Source: Henriciella sp.
GTDB lineage: Bacteria; Pseudomonadota; Alphaproteobacteria; Caulobacterales; Hyphomonadaceae
Assembly (NCBI GenBank): GCA_030066975.1
Contig: JASJAO010000001.1
Location: 62,001-126,000 of the forward strand
DNA length: 64,000 nt
Direction: 5' to 3'
The notes under the pieces were generated by a model. It worked only from the letters and a program-made list of their open reading frames with translations. It did no database searches and had not been told where the DNA came from. Below, piece after piece: positions 56,344 through 63,993 of the stretch; positions within the stretch are counted from its first letter, which is position 1; every line of letters begins with the position of its first letter. The position numbers and the translations under genes were made by a program.

Positions 56344-56859
56344 ATGATTATTCGGGTCAGCGACATTTTTCTTCGCAGAAAATGGGCACTATATCTGCTC
56401 TTATGCCCGGTGTTTCTTTACGCCCTCTTCACCTCGATCAACAATATCTTTGGACTAGATCTGACGGGCGGATGGATGGGATCAAGAGACCCAGTAGGCG
56501 CCGGTTACGTGGTAATTCTCGGGTCTCCTTTTTACTTCGCTGGAGTGATTAACGGTTTGCGGGAAACCTTTGTCTCCGCGCCTAAGTATCTATTAGTAAC
56601 ACCAGAGACAATCGAGGTACATCAGCGTCCTAAAGCGCAGATAAGAAGAGAGAAAATCTCAAGTGTTGCAATCAACAATCAGGGCGAAAGACGCATACTC
56701 GAAATCAGGTTACAAAATGAACCTCCACAAGAAATCCGTTTGGATTTTTTGGATTGCTCTGAACATCAGCTCCTCAGAATGCTCGAAGACTCAGGATATC
56801 CGATATTGGATCGCACTTTGAGTGAGCCGCTGGCGGCTCAAGAAGAGAAGCGGATTTAG
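56344..56859 (+). CDS. membrane protein, candidate immunity for the RHS tip
   Basis: A 171-residue protein 22 bases after the RHS stop, preceded by GGGAGG. Two membrane segments (about 14-32, ALYLLLCPVFLYALF; and 50-68, GYVVILGSPFYFAGV) are followed by a soluble domain from residue 80: KYLLVTPETIEVHQRPKAQ, then beta-rich sequence. The layout suggests a bacterial PH-like domain, but no family is certain. Gene order right after a polymorphic toxin is the usual place for immunity. That role is inferred. Confidence 0.65.
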   Translation: MIIRVSDIFLRRKWALYLLLCPVFLYALFTSINNIFGLDLTGGWMGSRDPVGAGYVVILGSPFYFAGVINGLRETFVSAPKYLLVTPETIEVHQRPKAQIRREKISSVAINNQGERRILEIRLQNEPPQEIRLDFLDCSEHQLLRMLEDSGYPILDRTLSEPLAAQEEKRI

Positions 56860-57023
56860 CGTGGGCTGAGGTGCCTCTTCGTCCGGAGGCGTTCTGTACC
56901 AAGTAGATCGTCCGTATAAGGCGATAAGGTAGCTCCCTAAGTTAGGCCCCCTGCCACCAACTCTTCATTACCAACTGGAAGATGTCATTCATAGCCGAGA
57001 CGTTGCGACCGGCGTCGAGCAAA

Positions 57024-57187
57024 CCGCCGAGGCCACAACAACACGTATACCTATGACGGCAATTTGAAGCGGGTGAAGACGGTTCAGGATAGCAAGACGA
57101 CCTATTGGGTCTATTCCAAACTGACGGGCACGCCGCTCTATTCGAAGAACATTACGGACAATGAGGAAACGCTTTATATGTCCGGCG
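57024..57187 (+). repeat. 164-bp repeat shared with third cassette, copy 1
   Basis: Begins CCGCCGAGGCCACAACAACA and matches 58861-59024 with few changes. It marks the left junction of the displaced cassette. Confidence 0.8.
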
Positions 57188-57294
57188 GCGGGGCACAGGT
57201 CCGCTTGATCAACGGCACGCCTGAATACACCCATCTCGACCATCAGGGCAGCCCGCAATTGGCGACCAACACGACAGGCGGTGTCCTGTGGCGG

Positions 57295-57629
57295 GAACAC
57301 TATACCCCGTTTGGCGAGAAGCAGACCTCTGCGGCGGCGAATGACAATGATATCGGCTATACCGGCCATGTCATGGATGAGGCGTCAGGGCTCACCTATA
57401 TGCAGGCGCGGTATTATGATCCGGTAATCGGCCGCTTCCTCTCCACCGACCCCATCGGCTACCAGGACCAGCTTAATCTGTATGCCTATGTCCATAATGA
57501 TCCGGTGAATCATACGGACCCGACGGGGATGCAAGCGCAAGCCGCTGAATTTGACGATGAGCATGAAAGCTCAAGACGCGATAAGGGAACTTCTGATACA
57601 CTGGATGCGCTGGGAGCTACAGCGGAAGT
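57295..57629 (+). repeat. 335-bp direct repeat, copy 2 (orphan cassette)
   Basis: Matches 55548-55882 in length and nearly all bases. It would allow homologous exchange of the expressed RHS tip, deleting about 1.75 kb. Confidence 0.85.
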
Positions 57630-58131
57630 AGCAGCCAAAACGTTGGAAGACGTAAACAACGCAGGTGGCGGGCCAGATATATCCGGTACAATTAAGTTAT
57701 TAGAGGTGGCTGGCACTACTGCTACGGTGGCTGGTGAATTACACGATACAACGACTGATATAAGTAATGGTGGCTCGCCGACTGAAGCGATCGTAGACAA
57801 CGGAATAGATTTGAGCGGTAATCTTGCAGGAGCAGCAATTGGGGCTCGAGTTCCTGGCCCTCCGCTGTTTAAAGCTGTAGCTGCAATTGCTGGCGGAGCA
57901 ATGGGTGAGCAAGGCATGTCAATGCTACAGGGGGCGGTGGAAGGAGCAGCTGGCGACGTCTACCAAGATCTGGAGCGTGGTTATCCGCGTGCCGAAGAGG
58001 TATTTTCAAACCCTCGATCTTGGTCACACGGATGTCCGTGTTAGAAATCTACCTTTAAGGAAAGACCGATGGACATCGTCTGATATCTTTGTTTTCAGTA
58101 AATTGTATCAAATGAAATAGGAATTTCATAA

Positions 58132-58617
58132 GTGGCTCAAATTTCAATTGAGAATGAAATAAAAAACAAAATCGACGCGGGTCAAAAAATATGCGGCCTT
58201 AGAGAGAATGTCTCTTTGGCAATCCTTAGAACTTTACCGACCGTCGTCATACTTCTTTCTGTAACTTTCTTGTTCTACGAGTATGGTTTTATTAGCGGAA
58301 TGTGGTCAGATGAAGTTCCTCGTCTGTATGAATTAGTAATAATAATCACTCCAATACTTTTATATTTTCTTTTTGAGAGATTTTTATTAATATACCTGAG
58401 GGGTAAATACTTCTATGTAGGGAATAACTACGTGATGATAAATAGGGGATTATACTTCGAAAAAATTTTTAATGAAGAAATAGAAGACTTAGACGTTATA
58501 TATGAAAAAAAAAAGATAATTTTGATAATAAAAACACATGAAAAAGAAATTATCAAGAAGTACTCAGGATGGAAATTATCTGTTTCAGAAATTTTATTTG
58601 AGAATGATAATGCATAA
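58132..58617 (+). CDS. A+T-rich membrane protein, candidate immunity for the orphan tip
   Basis: A 161-residue protein beginning with GTG at 58132. Two membrane segments (about 31-50, ILRTLPTVVILLSVTFLF; and 66-88, LVIIITPILLYFLFERFLLI) precede a Lys/Glu/Ile-rich domain starting KYFYVGNNYVMINRG. The arrangement copies that of the protein at 56344, although the sequences share little. Strong A+T bias separates it from all neighbours. It lies directly after the orphan RHS tip. Confidence 0.65.
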   Translation: MAQISIENEIKNKIDAGQKICGLRENVSLAILRTLPTVVILLSVTFLFYEYGFISGMWSDEVPRLYELVIIITPILLYFLFERFLLIYLRGKYFYVGNNYVMINRGLYFEKIFNEEIEDLDVIYEKKKIILIIKTHEKEIIKKYSGWKLSVSEILFENDNA

Positions 58618-58745
58618 TCTCAAACACGTTAATAGGTAAGGTTTCGAGACTGGGCGTTACTTTGTGATGCGAGGGGCGGGTCTTGAGCCACCGCTAAATT
58701 GAGCGGAGTATTTCGGATGCTTGCGGTAACGACTAGGGTAATTTT

Positions 58746-58859
58746 GTGCATGAACAAGACGAAGTGGCAGCAGGGCTCAAGCCAGCCGGGATTTCTGCGC
58801 AGGCCCATGCTGTCGGTGCTCTGCTGTTTGGCACCGCCGCTTATGACCGCGCGGGGTAA
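58746..58859 (+). pseudogene. 37-codon remnant of an RHS-tip or other protein
   Basis: A short frame, GTG to TAA, encodes VAAGLKPAGISAQAHAVGAL and ends FGTAAYDRAG. It abuts the third RHS remnant. Origin unknown; probably the tail of a lost cassette. Confidence 0.35.
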
Positions 58860-58860
58860 G

Positions 58861-59024
58861 CCGCCGAGGCCACAACAACACCTACACCTATGACGGCAAT
58901 TTGAAGCGGGTGAAGACGGTTCAGGATGGCAAGACGACCTATTGGGTCTATTCCATGCTGACGGGCACGCCGCTCCATTTAAATGAACATCACGGACAAT
59001 GAGGAAACCCTCCATATGTCCGGC
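58861..59024 (+). pseudogene. third, degraded RHS cassette fragment
   Basis: A near copy of 57024-57187. It encodes [18 protein letters not shown]-like sequence but is then broken: an insertion/substitution near 58977 brings stops in frame, and the core is missing. It shows the island once held a third cassette. Confidence 0.75.
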
Positions 59025-59209
59025 AACAGGTTGATCGATGGGCGGGGTTCACCGGTCTGCGATGGAGGGGAAAGCAAGGGCTTGCGCAACCACGGTGTTT
59101 CGTAAGGCATCGTGCTACGGTCACACGTCGCTGGTTCAGTGAGCTGTTCTGCAAGTGGACACGTCGGCACCCGCGAAAGCACCCCAAAACCTCCTGATCA
59201 AGCCGTGGA
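59025..59209. other. inter-cassette sequence without a gene
   Basis: About 185 bases between the RHS fragment and the restriction enzyme stop. A short open tail reading WFSELFCKWTRRHPRKHPK ends at 59197 and may be the end of a lost gene. Nothing else was recognised. Confidence 0.35.
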
Positions 59210-62200
59210 TCAGGCAGCGAACTTGTCGTCACCGGTTTGCCGAACATGTCCAAGTGCCGTCAGGCTTTCGAGAATGTCTCGGACTGTCTTGCGGGGTGCG
59301 CGTTTGAAGTGCCGGGCGACCGTTTCGGTGTCACTTTCACCCAGATCTACGAGCGTGTTTCGAACAAAAGCGACTTGCAGCGGCATGGCTTTCGGCCATT
59401 CGTAAATCTCGGTGCTGACTTCAACCTCTGCAAGGTCCAGTTTCCCGGTATCCTTCGCCATCGCGGTCTCGCCGGTGGGGTTCTGGTAGTCGGGGCGGAG
59501 CCAGCGGATGTGGCCGCGTGCCTCTTCCTCGGCGCGTTCCTTGTTGAGGGCGACGAGGCGGAAGAGGATGTCTTCGTCGCTGAGATCCACGGGCCAGCCA
59601 TAAGCTTCGGCGACGGCGGCGTCGATCTGGTCGTGCAGGTCTTTCAGGATGCCGATCAGGCCCTGGTCGTAAATCTCGCGGTCCTTGCCCCCGATGGCCT
59701 CTCCAGCGCGGAGCTTTTCCAGCACGTTATACATTTGGGTGAGGGTCAGCTTGGGGTGGGTGGCCTGCTGGCGCTTGCGATGGGCGTCGAGCTCTTCGCC
59801 CAAGACGCGGAGACGCGTGCGCTGGTCGTTAGTGAGGTCGGGGAAGGGAAATGGATTGAAGCAGGTGCTATGTGTATAAACAGGATCATTGCCCACACCT
59901 TGCCAGTTCCCACGCGACAGTGCGAAGGCGATGTGCACCCTGCTGGAAAGCACTGACAACTGCCAAGCCTCTTCCAAGGCGACCACTCGAATCTTTTGAT
60001 CGGCCAATACGGCTTTGTCTAAGAAGTGAAAGATCCTATGCTTGGCGGTCTCTGTGGTTGCTATGTACCTTTCGGTTCCAGCCAGCGCTTTCCTCATTTC
60101 TTTTCTTGGCTCGGCAAAAATCCACCAGTAATCGCGGTAGCTCTTTCGATTGTTCGTATCTCGGTCGGGCTTCACTCGGTCCCAAAGCAGTTGAAAGATT
60201 GCAGGATATTTGCTGCGGAGTTCGTCCTCACTAAGTCCAAAACAGTCAATGATTTTGAGGTTTCGGGGTTGGCCAACTAGGTCTTTCCCGTTTGCGTAAT
60301 CAAAGATCAGCGAAGCAACCTTCTGATCTTGAGCCAGGCTTTCAGCTTCTTCTTTGGAGAGAACGAACCCCATCCCCCACGGCATTACTCCTTTATGGCC
60401 GAGGCCAGAATTTGACAGAAGGGCAACCGTCGAAGAGACATCCGCGCCGATCTGCAAGTTTGCAAAAATCTTTCCGACCTGATGATCGAATGTCACTTGC
60501 CGTCCTTCGGCTTCAGTTGTTTCCTTACTCTCTGTTGCCACAACTTGAAGTCTTCCTGCGCGATTGCCCGCCGCACCAACGGTCATGGCGATCCGCACGG
60601 CAGCCCCATAGAGCGTGTCGACCCAAGGGTGATCCGGGATCGCAAAGAGCAGCGAGAGCGGCTTTTTCGGGTCGTTCAGATGCGGCTCCAACACCCGGCG
60701 GTTGAAGGTCTGGCGCAGAGAGTTCGTGGTGATCAGGCCAAAGCGACGGGTGCCCTTGCCCGTCTTGGCATTATAGGCCCGTGCCGCGAGCGCTGCCTTT
60801 TCCCACCAAAACATGACCAGATCTGCGCTTTGCGGCATCTTGGGGTAGGCTTTCCACAGTGCCTCCACATAGCCATCGCCCAGACTGTCCCGCAGGCGCG
60901 AGGCCCCGATGAAAGGCGGGTTGCCGACGATGAAATCGGATTGGGGCCATACCGTCGCCTTGGGCTCCTTATAGTCATAGACCTGCACGCGCGCGTCCGG
61001 GTCCGGCACCTCTTCCCCCGTCACGGGATGGCGCATGGTGGTTACGCCGTCCCAGCGGGTGACGGGCGTGCCGTTCTGGTCTATGCGCGGCGTCCGATCC
61101 GCCCATTCCAGAACTGCATCGCCTTGGCGGATATTCTTGAAGTCGCGCAGCACGGGCTCGGACGGGGCGGCGTTGCCATAGGTGCGGAAATGCCATTGCA
61201 GATAGCCGATCCACAGCACCAGTTCGGCCACGTTGGCGGCCCAGGGGTTCAGCTCGATGCCCAGAAACTGGTGCGGATCAACTGTGATGGATTGCGTTTG
61301 CCTGTCGCCGAGACCGTCCAAGAACGAGATCACTTCTCCTTCTAATCGTTTCATGCCCTCCAGCGCCACGTATAGGAAGTTGCCAGATCCACAGGCCGGG
61401 TCGAGCACGCGGATATTGCAGAGCTTCGCCAAGAACTCGCGCACCGTGTCTATGGCGTCGTCCAGCTTGCCGTCCTCTTGCAATGTGATTGCGGCAGCTT
61501 GCACGTCCATCCAATCCCCGCGTAGCGGCTCCATTATCGTCGGTGTGACCAATCTCTCGACGTAAGCGCGGGGTGTGAAATGCGCGCCCAGTTTGTGCCG
61601 ATCTTTTGCTGATAGCGCGCGTTCGAGAAGTGTTCCGAAAATGGCGGGTTCGACTTCGCGCCAGTCTTGTTCGGCAGCGCGGATCAGCAAGCCGAGCTGC
61701 AGACTATTTAGGGGGAGCGCCGTCGACTCAGCAAACAATCCGCCATTGAAGCGGAGGAGGTCTCGTCGCAGCACAGGTGAGAAGCCGCCTTTGTCCATCC
61801 CCTGCCACAACGCCTCAAGGGTTGGAGCGGCGTTTTCAGGCTGACCCCGCATATCGATCAGAAGGTTGGTGAAGCTATCGGCCGGAATCAGATGAACATC
61901 CTCAGCGAACATGGTGAACAAGCACCGCATCAGGAAGCGGGCCGTTACTTCGGGTGCGTGGCCTTGCTCATGGAAAGAGCGCCCCAAGGCCGCCAGCTCG
62001 TCTGAAATTTGCCGCGTCACACGAGCTGTTTTCGCCGTCGGATCTAGCGAAGTGGGGTCCATCCACACGGCGTGCAGCAGGTCTAGCGTTTCAGGATCGT
62101 GCAAATCCTCGATATCTAATCGGTAGCGTTGCCTGTCAGGAAAAGGCGTGTAGTTCTTTCCCGAGCCGGAAAAGTCTGCGTAGAGATCGATCACATGGCC

Positions 62201-62659
62201 GATGTCGACGACGATCAGGAAAGGTGGCCATCCTTCCGAGATATCCAATGCCCGGGCGTAAGCATAAGCTTGACCCTTGGCTTTCAGCATCGCGGCGGTC
62301 CATGACGGGGTGCCACGCACGGCCATGCCGGCTGCCTGTTTTGTCAAAGGCTCACCGGTGATCAGTTCATGCTGACGCGGATCGGCAATGCGGGCTTTCT
62401 GCTCGCTTCCTTGTTTCGCCTCCAAAACGAAACACCCTCGTCGATAAAGATCGATCCGTCCCTTGGAAGTCTTTCCATTATTATGTTTGAACGTGACAGC
62501 TCGCTCGAACGAATATTCCTCAAGGGTGCCACCCTTGTTGGGGTCATGGGGGCGTGGAACATCCAACAAGTCGCAGAGTTCGTTGAGGAAGGATTGGGAG
62601 TTGCCCAATTCGTTCCCATCGCGACCTTTCCAAGTTTCTATGAATTTTTGAGCGTCCAT
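59210..62659 (-). CDS. Type IIL/IIG (MmeI-like) restriction-modification enzyme
   Basis: A single polypeptide of about 1149 residues (MDAQKFIETWKGRDG; ATG 62659, with 62692 also open). An N-terminal PD-(D/E)xK-like nuclease shows D70 with E80-A-K82 in GRIDLYRRGCFVLEAKQG. A helical linker follows. The methyltransferase has DPACGSGNFLYVAL at 420 (AdoMet motif I) and GNPPFIGASRL at 580 (catalytic NPPF, N6-adenine type). A target-recognition region follows to about 980. The last 70 residues look like a winged helix (ETVARHFKRAPRKTVRDIL). Such enzymes cut near, and methylate, one asymmetric site. Confidence 0.85.
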   Translation of the reverse strand: MDAQKFIETWKGRDGNELGNSQSFLNELCDLLDVPRPHDPNKGGTLEEYSFERAVTFKHNNGKTSKGRIDLYRRGCFVLEAKQGSEQKARIADPRQHELITGEPLTKQAAGMAVRGTPSWTAAMLKAKGQAYAYARALDISEGWPPFLIVVDIGHVIDLYADFSGSGKNYTPFPDRQRYRLDIEDLHDPETLDLLHAVWMDPTSLDPTAKTARVTRQISDELAALGRSFHEQGHAPEVTARFLMRCLFTMFAEDVHLIPADSFTNLLIDMRGQPENAAPTLEALWQGMDKGGFSPVLRRDLLRFNGGLFAESTALPLNSLQLGLLIRAAEQDWREVEPAIFGTLLERALSAKDRHKLGAHFTPRAYVERLVTPTIMEPLRGDWMDVQAAAITLQEDGKLDDAIDTVREFLAKLCNIRVLDPACGSGNFLYVALEGMKRLEGEVISFLDGLGDRQTQSITVDPHQFLGIELNPWAANVAELVLWIGYLQWHFRTYGNAAPSEPVLRDFKNIRQGDAVLEWADRTPRIDQNGTPVTRWDGVTTMRHPVTGEEVPDPDARVQVYDYKEPKATVWPQSDFIVGNPPFIGASRLRDSLGDGYVEALWKAYPKMPQSADLVMFWWEKAALAARAYNAKTGKGTRRFGLITTNSLRQTFNRRVLEPHLNDPKKPLSLLFAIPDHPWVDTLYGAAVRIAMTVGAAGNRAGRLQVVATESKETTEAEGRQVTFDHQVGKIFANLQIGADVSSTVALLSNSGLGHKGVMPWGMGFVLSKEEAESLAQDQKVASLIFDYANGKDLVGQPRNLKIIDCFGLSEDELRSKYPAIFQLLWDRVKPDRDTNNRKSYRDYWWIFAEPRKEMRKALAGTERYIATTETAKHRIFHFLDKAVLADQKIRVVALEEAWQLSVLSSRVHIAFALSRGNWQGVGNDPVYTHSTCFNPFPFPDLTNDQRTRLRVLGEELDAHRKRQQATHPKLTLTQMYNVLEKLRAGEAIGGKDREIYDQGLIGILKDLHDQIDAAVAEAYGWPVDLSDEDILFRLVALNKERAEEEARGHIRWLRPDYQNPTGETAMAKDTGKLDLAEVEVSTEIYEWPKAMPLQVAFVRNTLVDLGESDTETVARHFKRAPRKTVRDILESLTALGHVRQTGDDKFAA

Positions 62660-62746
62660 GCTCGGGCGACCCCATCTCGCGACAACGACCATTCACTCAG
62701 CGTTGCTGGTAAAGGAAGCGCTAAGGACTTGAGGCTGTCAATCAGC
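62660..62746. other. promoter region of the restriction enzyme
   Basis: Short leader between the restriction enzyme start and the remnant upstream. No regulator gene is adjacent. Confidence 0.35.
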
Positions 62747-62953
62747 TCAGTCCAACGAACCCGTCAAAACCTGCTCAATACCCATCACCGCATCCCAATT
62801 CAGTGTTTCTAACCGACGATAGGTGCGCCAATGCATGCCTTTGGGTTTGCGCGGCCAAAGATTGGCAATGCTGGGCCCTGCTCTTACTCGCTTATGAGGA
62901 CTCTCGGGAGCATCCTTGCGGGCATGACCGCACTGCGACGAACCTCTAGTACG
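62747..62953 (-). pseudogene. 68-codon 3' remnant of an unknown gene
   Basis: An open frame from the stop at 62747 back to a TAA at 62954, without a usable start. It encodes CGHARKDAPESPHKRVRAG, NLWPRKPKGMHWRTYRRLE and ends VLTGSLD. The WPRKPKGMHWRTYRRL block looks conserved-protein-like and may be the tail of a gene truncated on island entry. Family not recognised. Confidence 0.4.
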
Positions 62954-63022
62954 TTAAAAGCCTGTTTTTTCCAATTAGTTCAATGATATTTGGACAAAAT
63001 AAAACCACTCTGAAGTGTGATT

Positions 63023-63049
63023 TGGTGCCCAGAAGAGGACTCGAACCTC
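63023..63049 (-). repeat. right attachment site within tRNA-Leu
   Basis: Identical to 51058-51084. Being inside the tRNA 3' end, it is the usual crossover site of tyrosine integrases. Confidence 0.82.
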
Positions 63050-63109
63050 CACGTCCATAAGGACACTACGACCTGAACGTAGCGCGTCTACCAATTCCGC
63101 CATCTGGGC
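63023..63109 (-). tRNA. tRNA-Leu (anticodon CAG)
   Basis: An 87-base gene with encoded CCA. The acceptor stem is GCCCAGA/TCTGGGC, the anticodon stem-loop CTACG-TTCAGGT-CGTAG gives CAG, and a long variable arm (GTGTCCTTATGGACGT) and the GGTTCGAGTCC T-loop are present. Type II shape and anticodon identify leucine. The 3' 27 bases recur at 51058. Confidence 0.96.
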
Positions 63110-63204
63110 ACGGGGGTAGGAAGCGGCGCATATAGCGGGGAACAGACCGAGGCGTCAACGCGCATTGGTCAGTTTTCAACCGATGCTGTCGAGATTTACT
63201 TCAT

Positions 63205-63361
63205 TTGACGATCGCAGCCTTGAGCGCCGTCCATCGCGACGTGAAACGAAGCGGGCGATCAAACGAAGCTTCATTTCCTATTTTTGATCCAGGAAAGCGG
63301 CTGCCGCCGCATTCAAATCGTAAAATCGATCCACCGGATCGATTTTTTGAGCGAAGCTCAA
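63205..63361. repeat. two-hairpin repeat between the tRNA genes
   Basis: Related to 50872-51058. Contains TTCATTTCC, AGCGGCTGCCGCCGCATTCA, an 11-bp stem AAAATCGATCC-ACC-GGATCGATTTT (63322-63346) and hairpin TTGAGC-GAA-GCTCAA (63347-63361). Confidence 0.75.
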
Positions 63362-63474
63362 CCCGAACGCAGCCCTGAGAGCGATCCATCGCGGAGTGAA
63401 ACGAAGCGGGTGATCAAACAAAAGTTCATTTCCCGCTGAAAAAGGTCCCCCGGACCTTTTTCAGGTCGGGAAAT
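63362..63474. repeat. partial repeat and hairpin downstream of tRNA-Val
   Basis: Starts with ACGCAGCCCTGAGAGCGATC-type sequence related to the block at 50894. It ends with a perfect 13-bp stem CTGAAAAAGGTCC-CCC-GGACCTTTTTCAG (63437-63465) inside CATTTCCCG/CGGGAAATG. It is likely the transcription terminator of tRNA-Val. Confidence 0.7.
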
Positions 63475-63549
63475 GGTGGTCGATACTAGGTTCGAACTAG
63501 TGACCCCTGCAATGTCAATGCAGTGCTCTACCGCTGAGCTAATCGACCG
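63475..63549 (-). tRNA. tRNA-Val (anticodon GAC)
   Basis: A 75-base gene with encoded CCA. Acceptor GGTCGAT/ATCGACC, D arm TAGCTCAGCGGTAGAGCA, anticodon stem-loop CTGCA-TTGACAT-TGCAG giving GAC, T arm CTAGTTCGAACCTAG. All stems pair. Confidence 0.97.
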
Positions 63550-63633
63550 TCCATGAAGCATGGCGTAATGGACAATCCGGCCGCTCGCGTCAAGACAGGT
63601 TTCGCTTTTGATGCAGGTCGAATGCAGAGCCGG

Positions 63634-63993
63634 TCAGGCCGCCATCACCCGTTCAACCTCGTCTACCAGTTCGCGCAGATGGAATGGCTTGGACAGGACT
63701 TTCGAGCCGGCCGGCGTCGGCGCCCCGCCTGACAGGGCCACGGCCGCAAAGCCGGTGATGAAGACAATTTTCATCGCCGGGTCGAGCTCTGCACCGCGGC
63801 GGGCGAGTTCAATGCCATCAATACCGGGCATGACAATGTCGGTTAAAAGCAGATCAAAAACTTCCCGCTCAAGTGCCTCCAGAGCACCTTCGCCGTCTTC
63901 ATAGTCCTGAACATCGTGGCCTGCACGCCGCAATGACGCGCTCAAAAAGCTGCGCATGGCATCATCATCTTCTGCCAGCAGGATCTTGCTCAT
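63634..63993 (-). CDS. cpdR: CpdR-type single-domain response regulator
   Basis: A 119-residue receiver domain without an output domain, starting MSKILLAEDDDAMRSFL. The acidic pocket is EDD near residue 9; the phospho-acceptor Asp is in FDLLLTDIVMPGIDG near 51; Thr/Lys in VFITGFA and LSKPFHLREL complete the switch. In Caulobacter CpdR, when unphosphorylated, brings ClpXP substrates such as PdeA and CtrA to the pole. No kinase gene is adjacent. The N-terminal start is close to the window edge but complete. Confidence 0.9.
   Translation of the reverse strand: MSKILLAEDDDAMRSFLSASLRRAGHDVQDYEDGEGALEALEREVFDLLLTDIVMPGIDGIELARRGAELDPAMKIVFITGFAAVALSGGAPTPAGSKVLSKPFHLRELVDEVERVMAA

Larger units (their letters stand above)
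57024..58044 (+). pseudogene. orphan RHS C-terminal cassette with alternative tip
   Basis: An open frame resumes the RHS protein near [16 protein letters not shown] and runs through a full core ([28 protein letters not shown]) to a different 164-residue tip ending RSWSHGCPC. There is no ribosome-binding site or ATG; TTG 57064 is the only early start. Displaced tips like this are known in RHS loci and can replace the main tip by recombination through the shared core. The new tip is Gly/Ala-rich with hydrophobic stretches ([25 protein letters not shown]). Confidence 0.75.
51058..63049. mobile_element. genomic island inserted at tRNA-Leu(CAG)
   Basis: The island is bounded by a 27-base perfect direct repeat of the tRNA-Leu 3' end (51058-51084 and 63023-63049). 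The intact tRNA is at the right end. Cargo is an RHS toxin locus, displaced cassettes, membrane partners and a Type IIL restriction enzyme. Several parts are richer in A+T than the host. No integrase or excisionase is visible, so the island is probably immobile or mobilised in trans. Confidence 0.75.

Noticed and set aside
59210-62659. PglX methyltransferase of a BREX system
   Set aside because: No brxC, pglZ or other BREX genes are adjacent, and an N-terminal nuclease motif is present.
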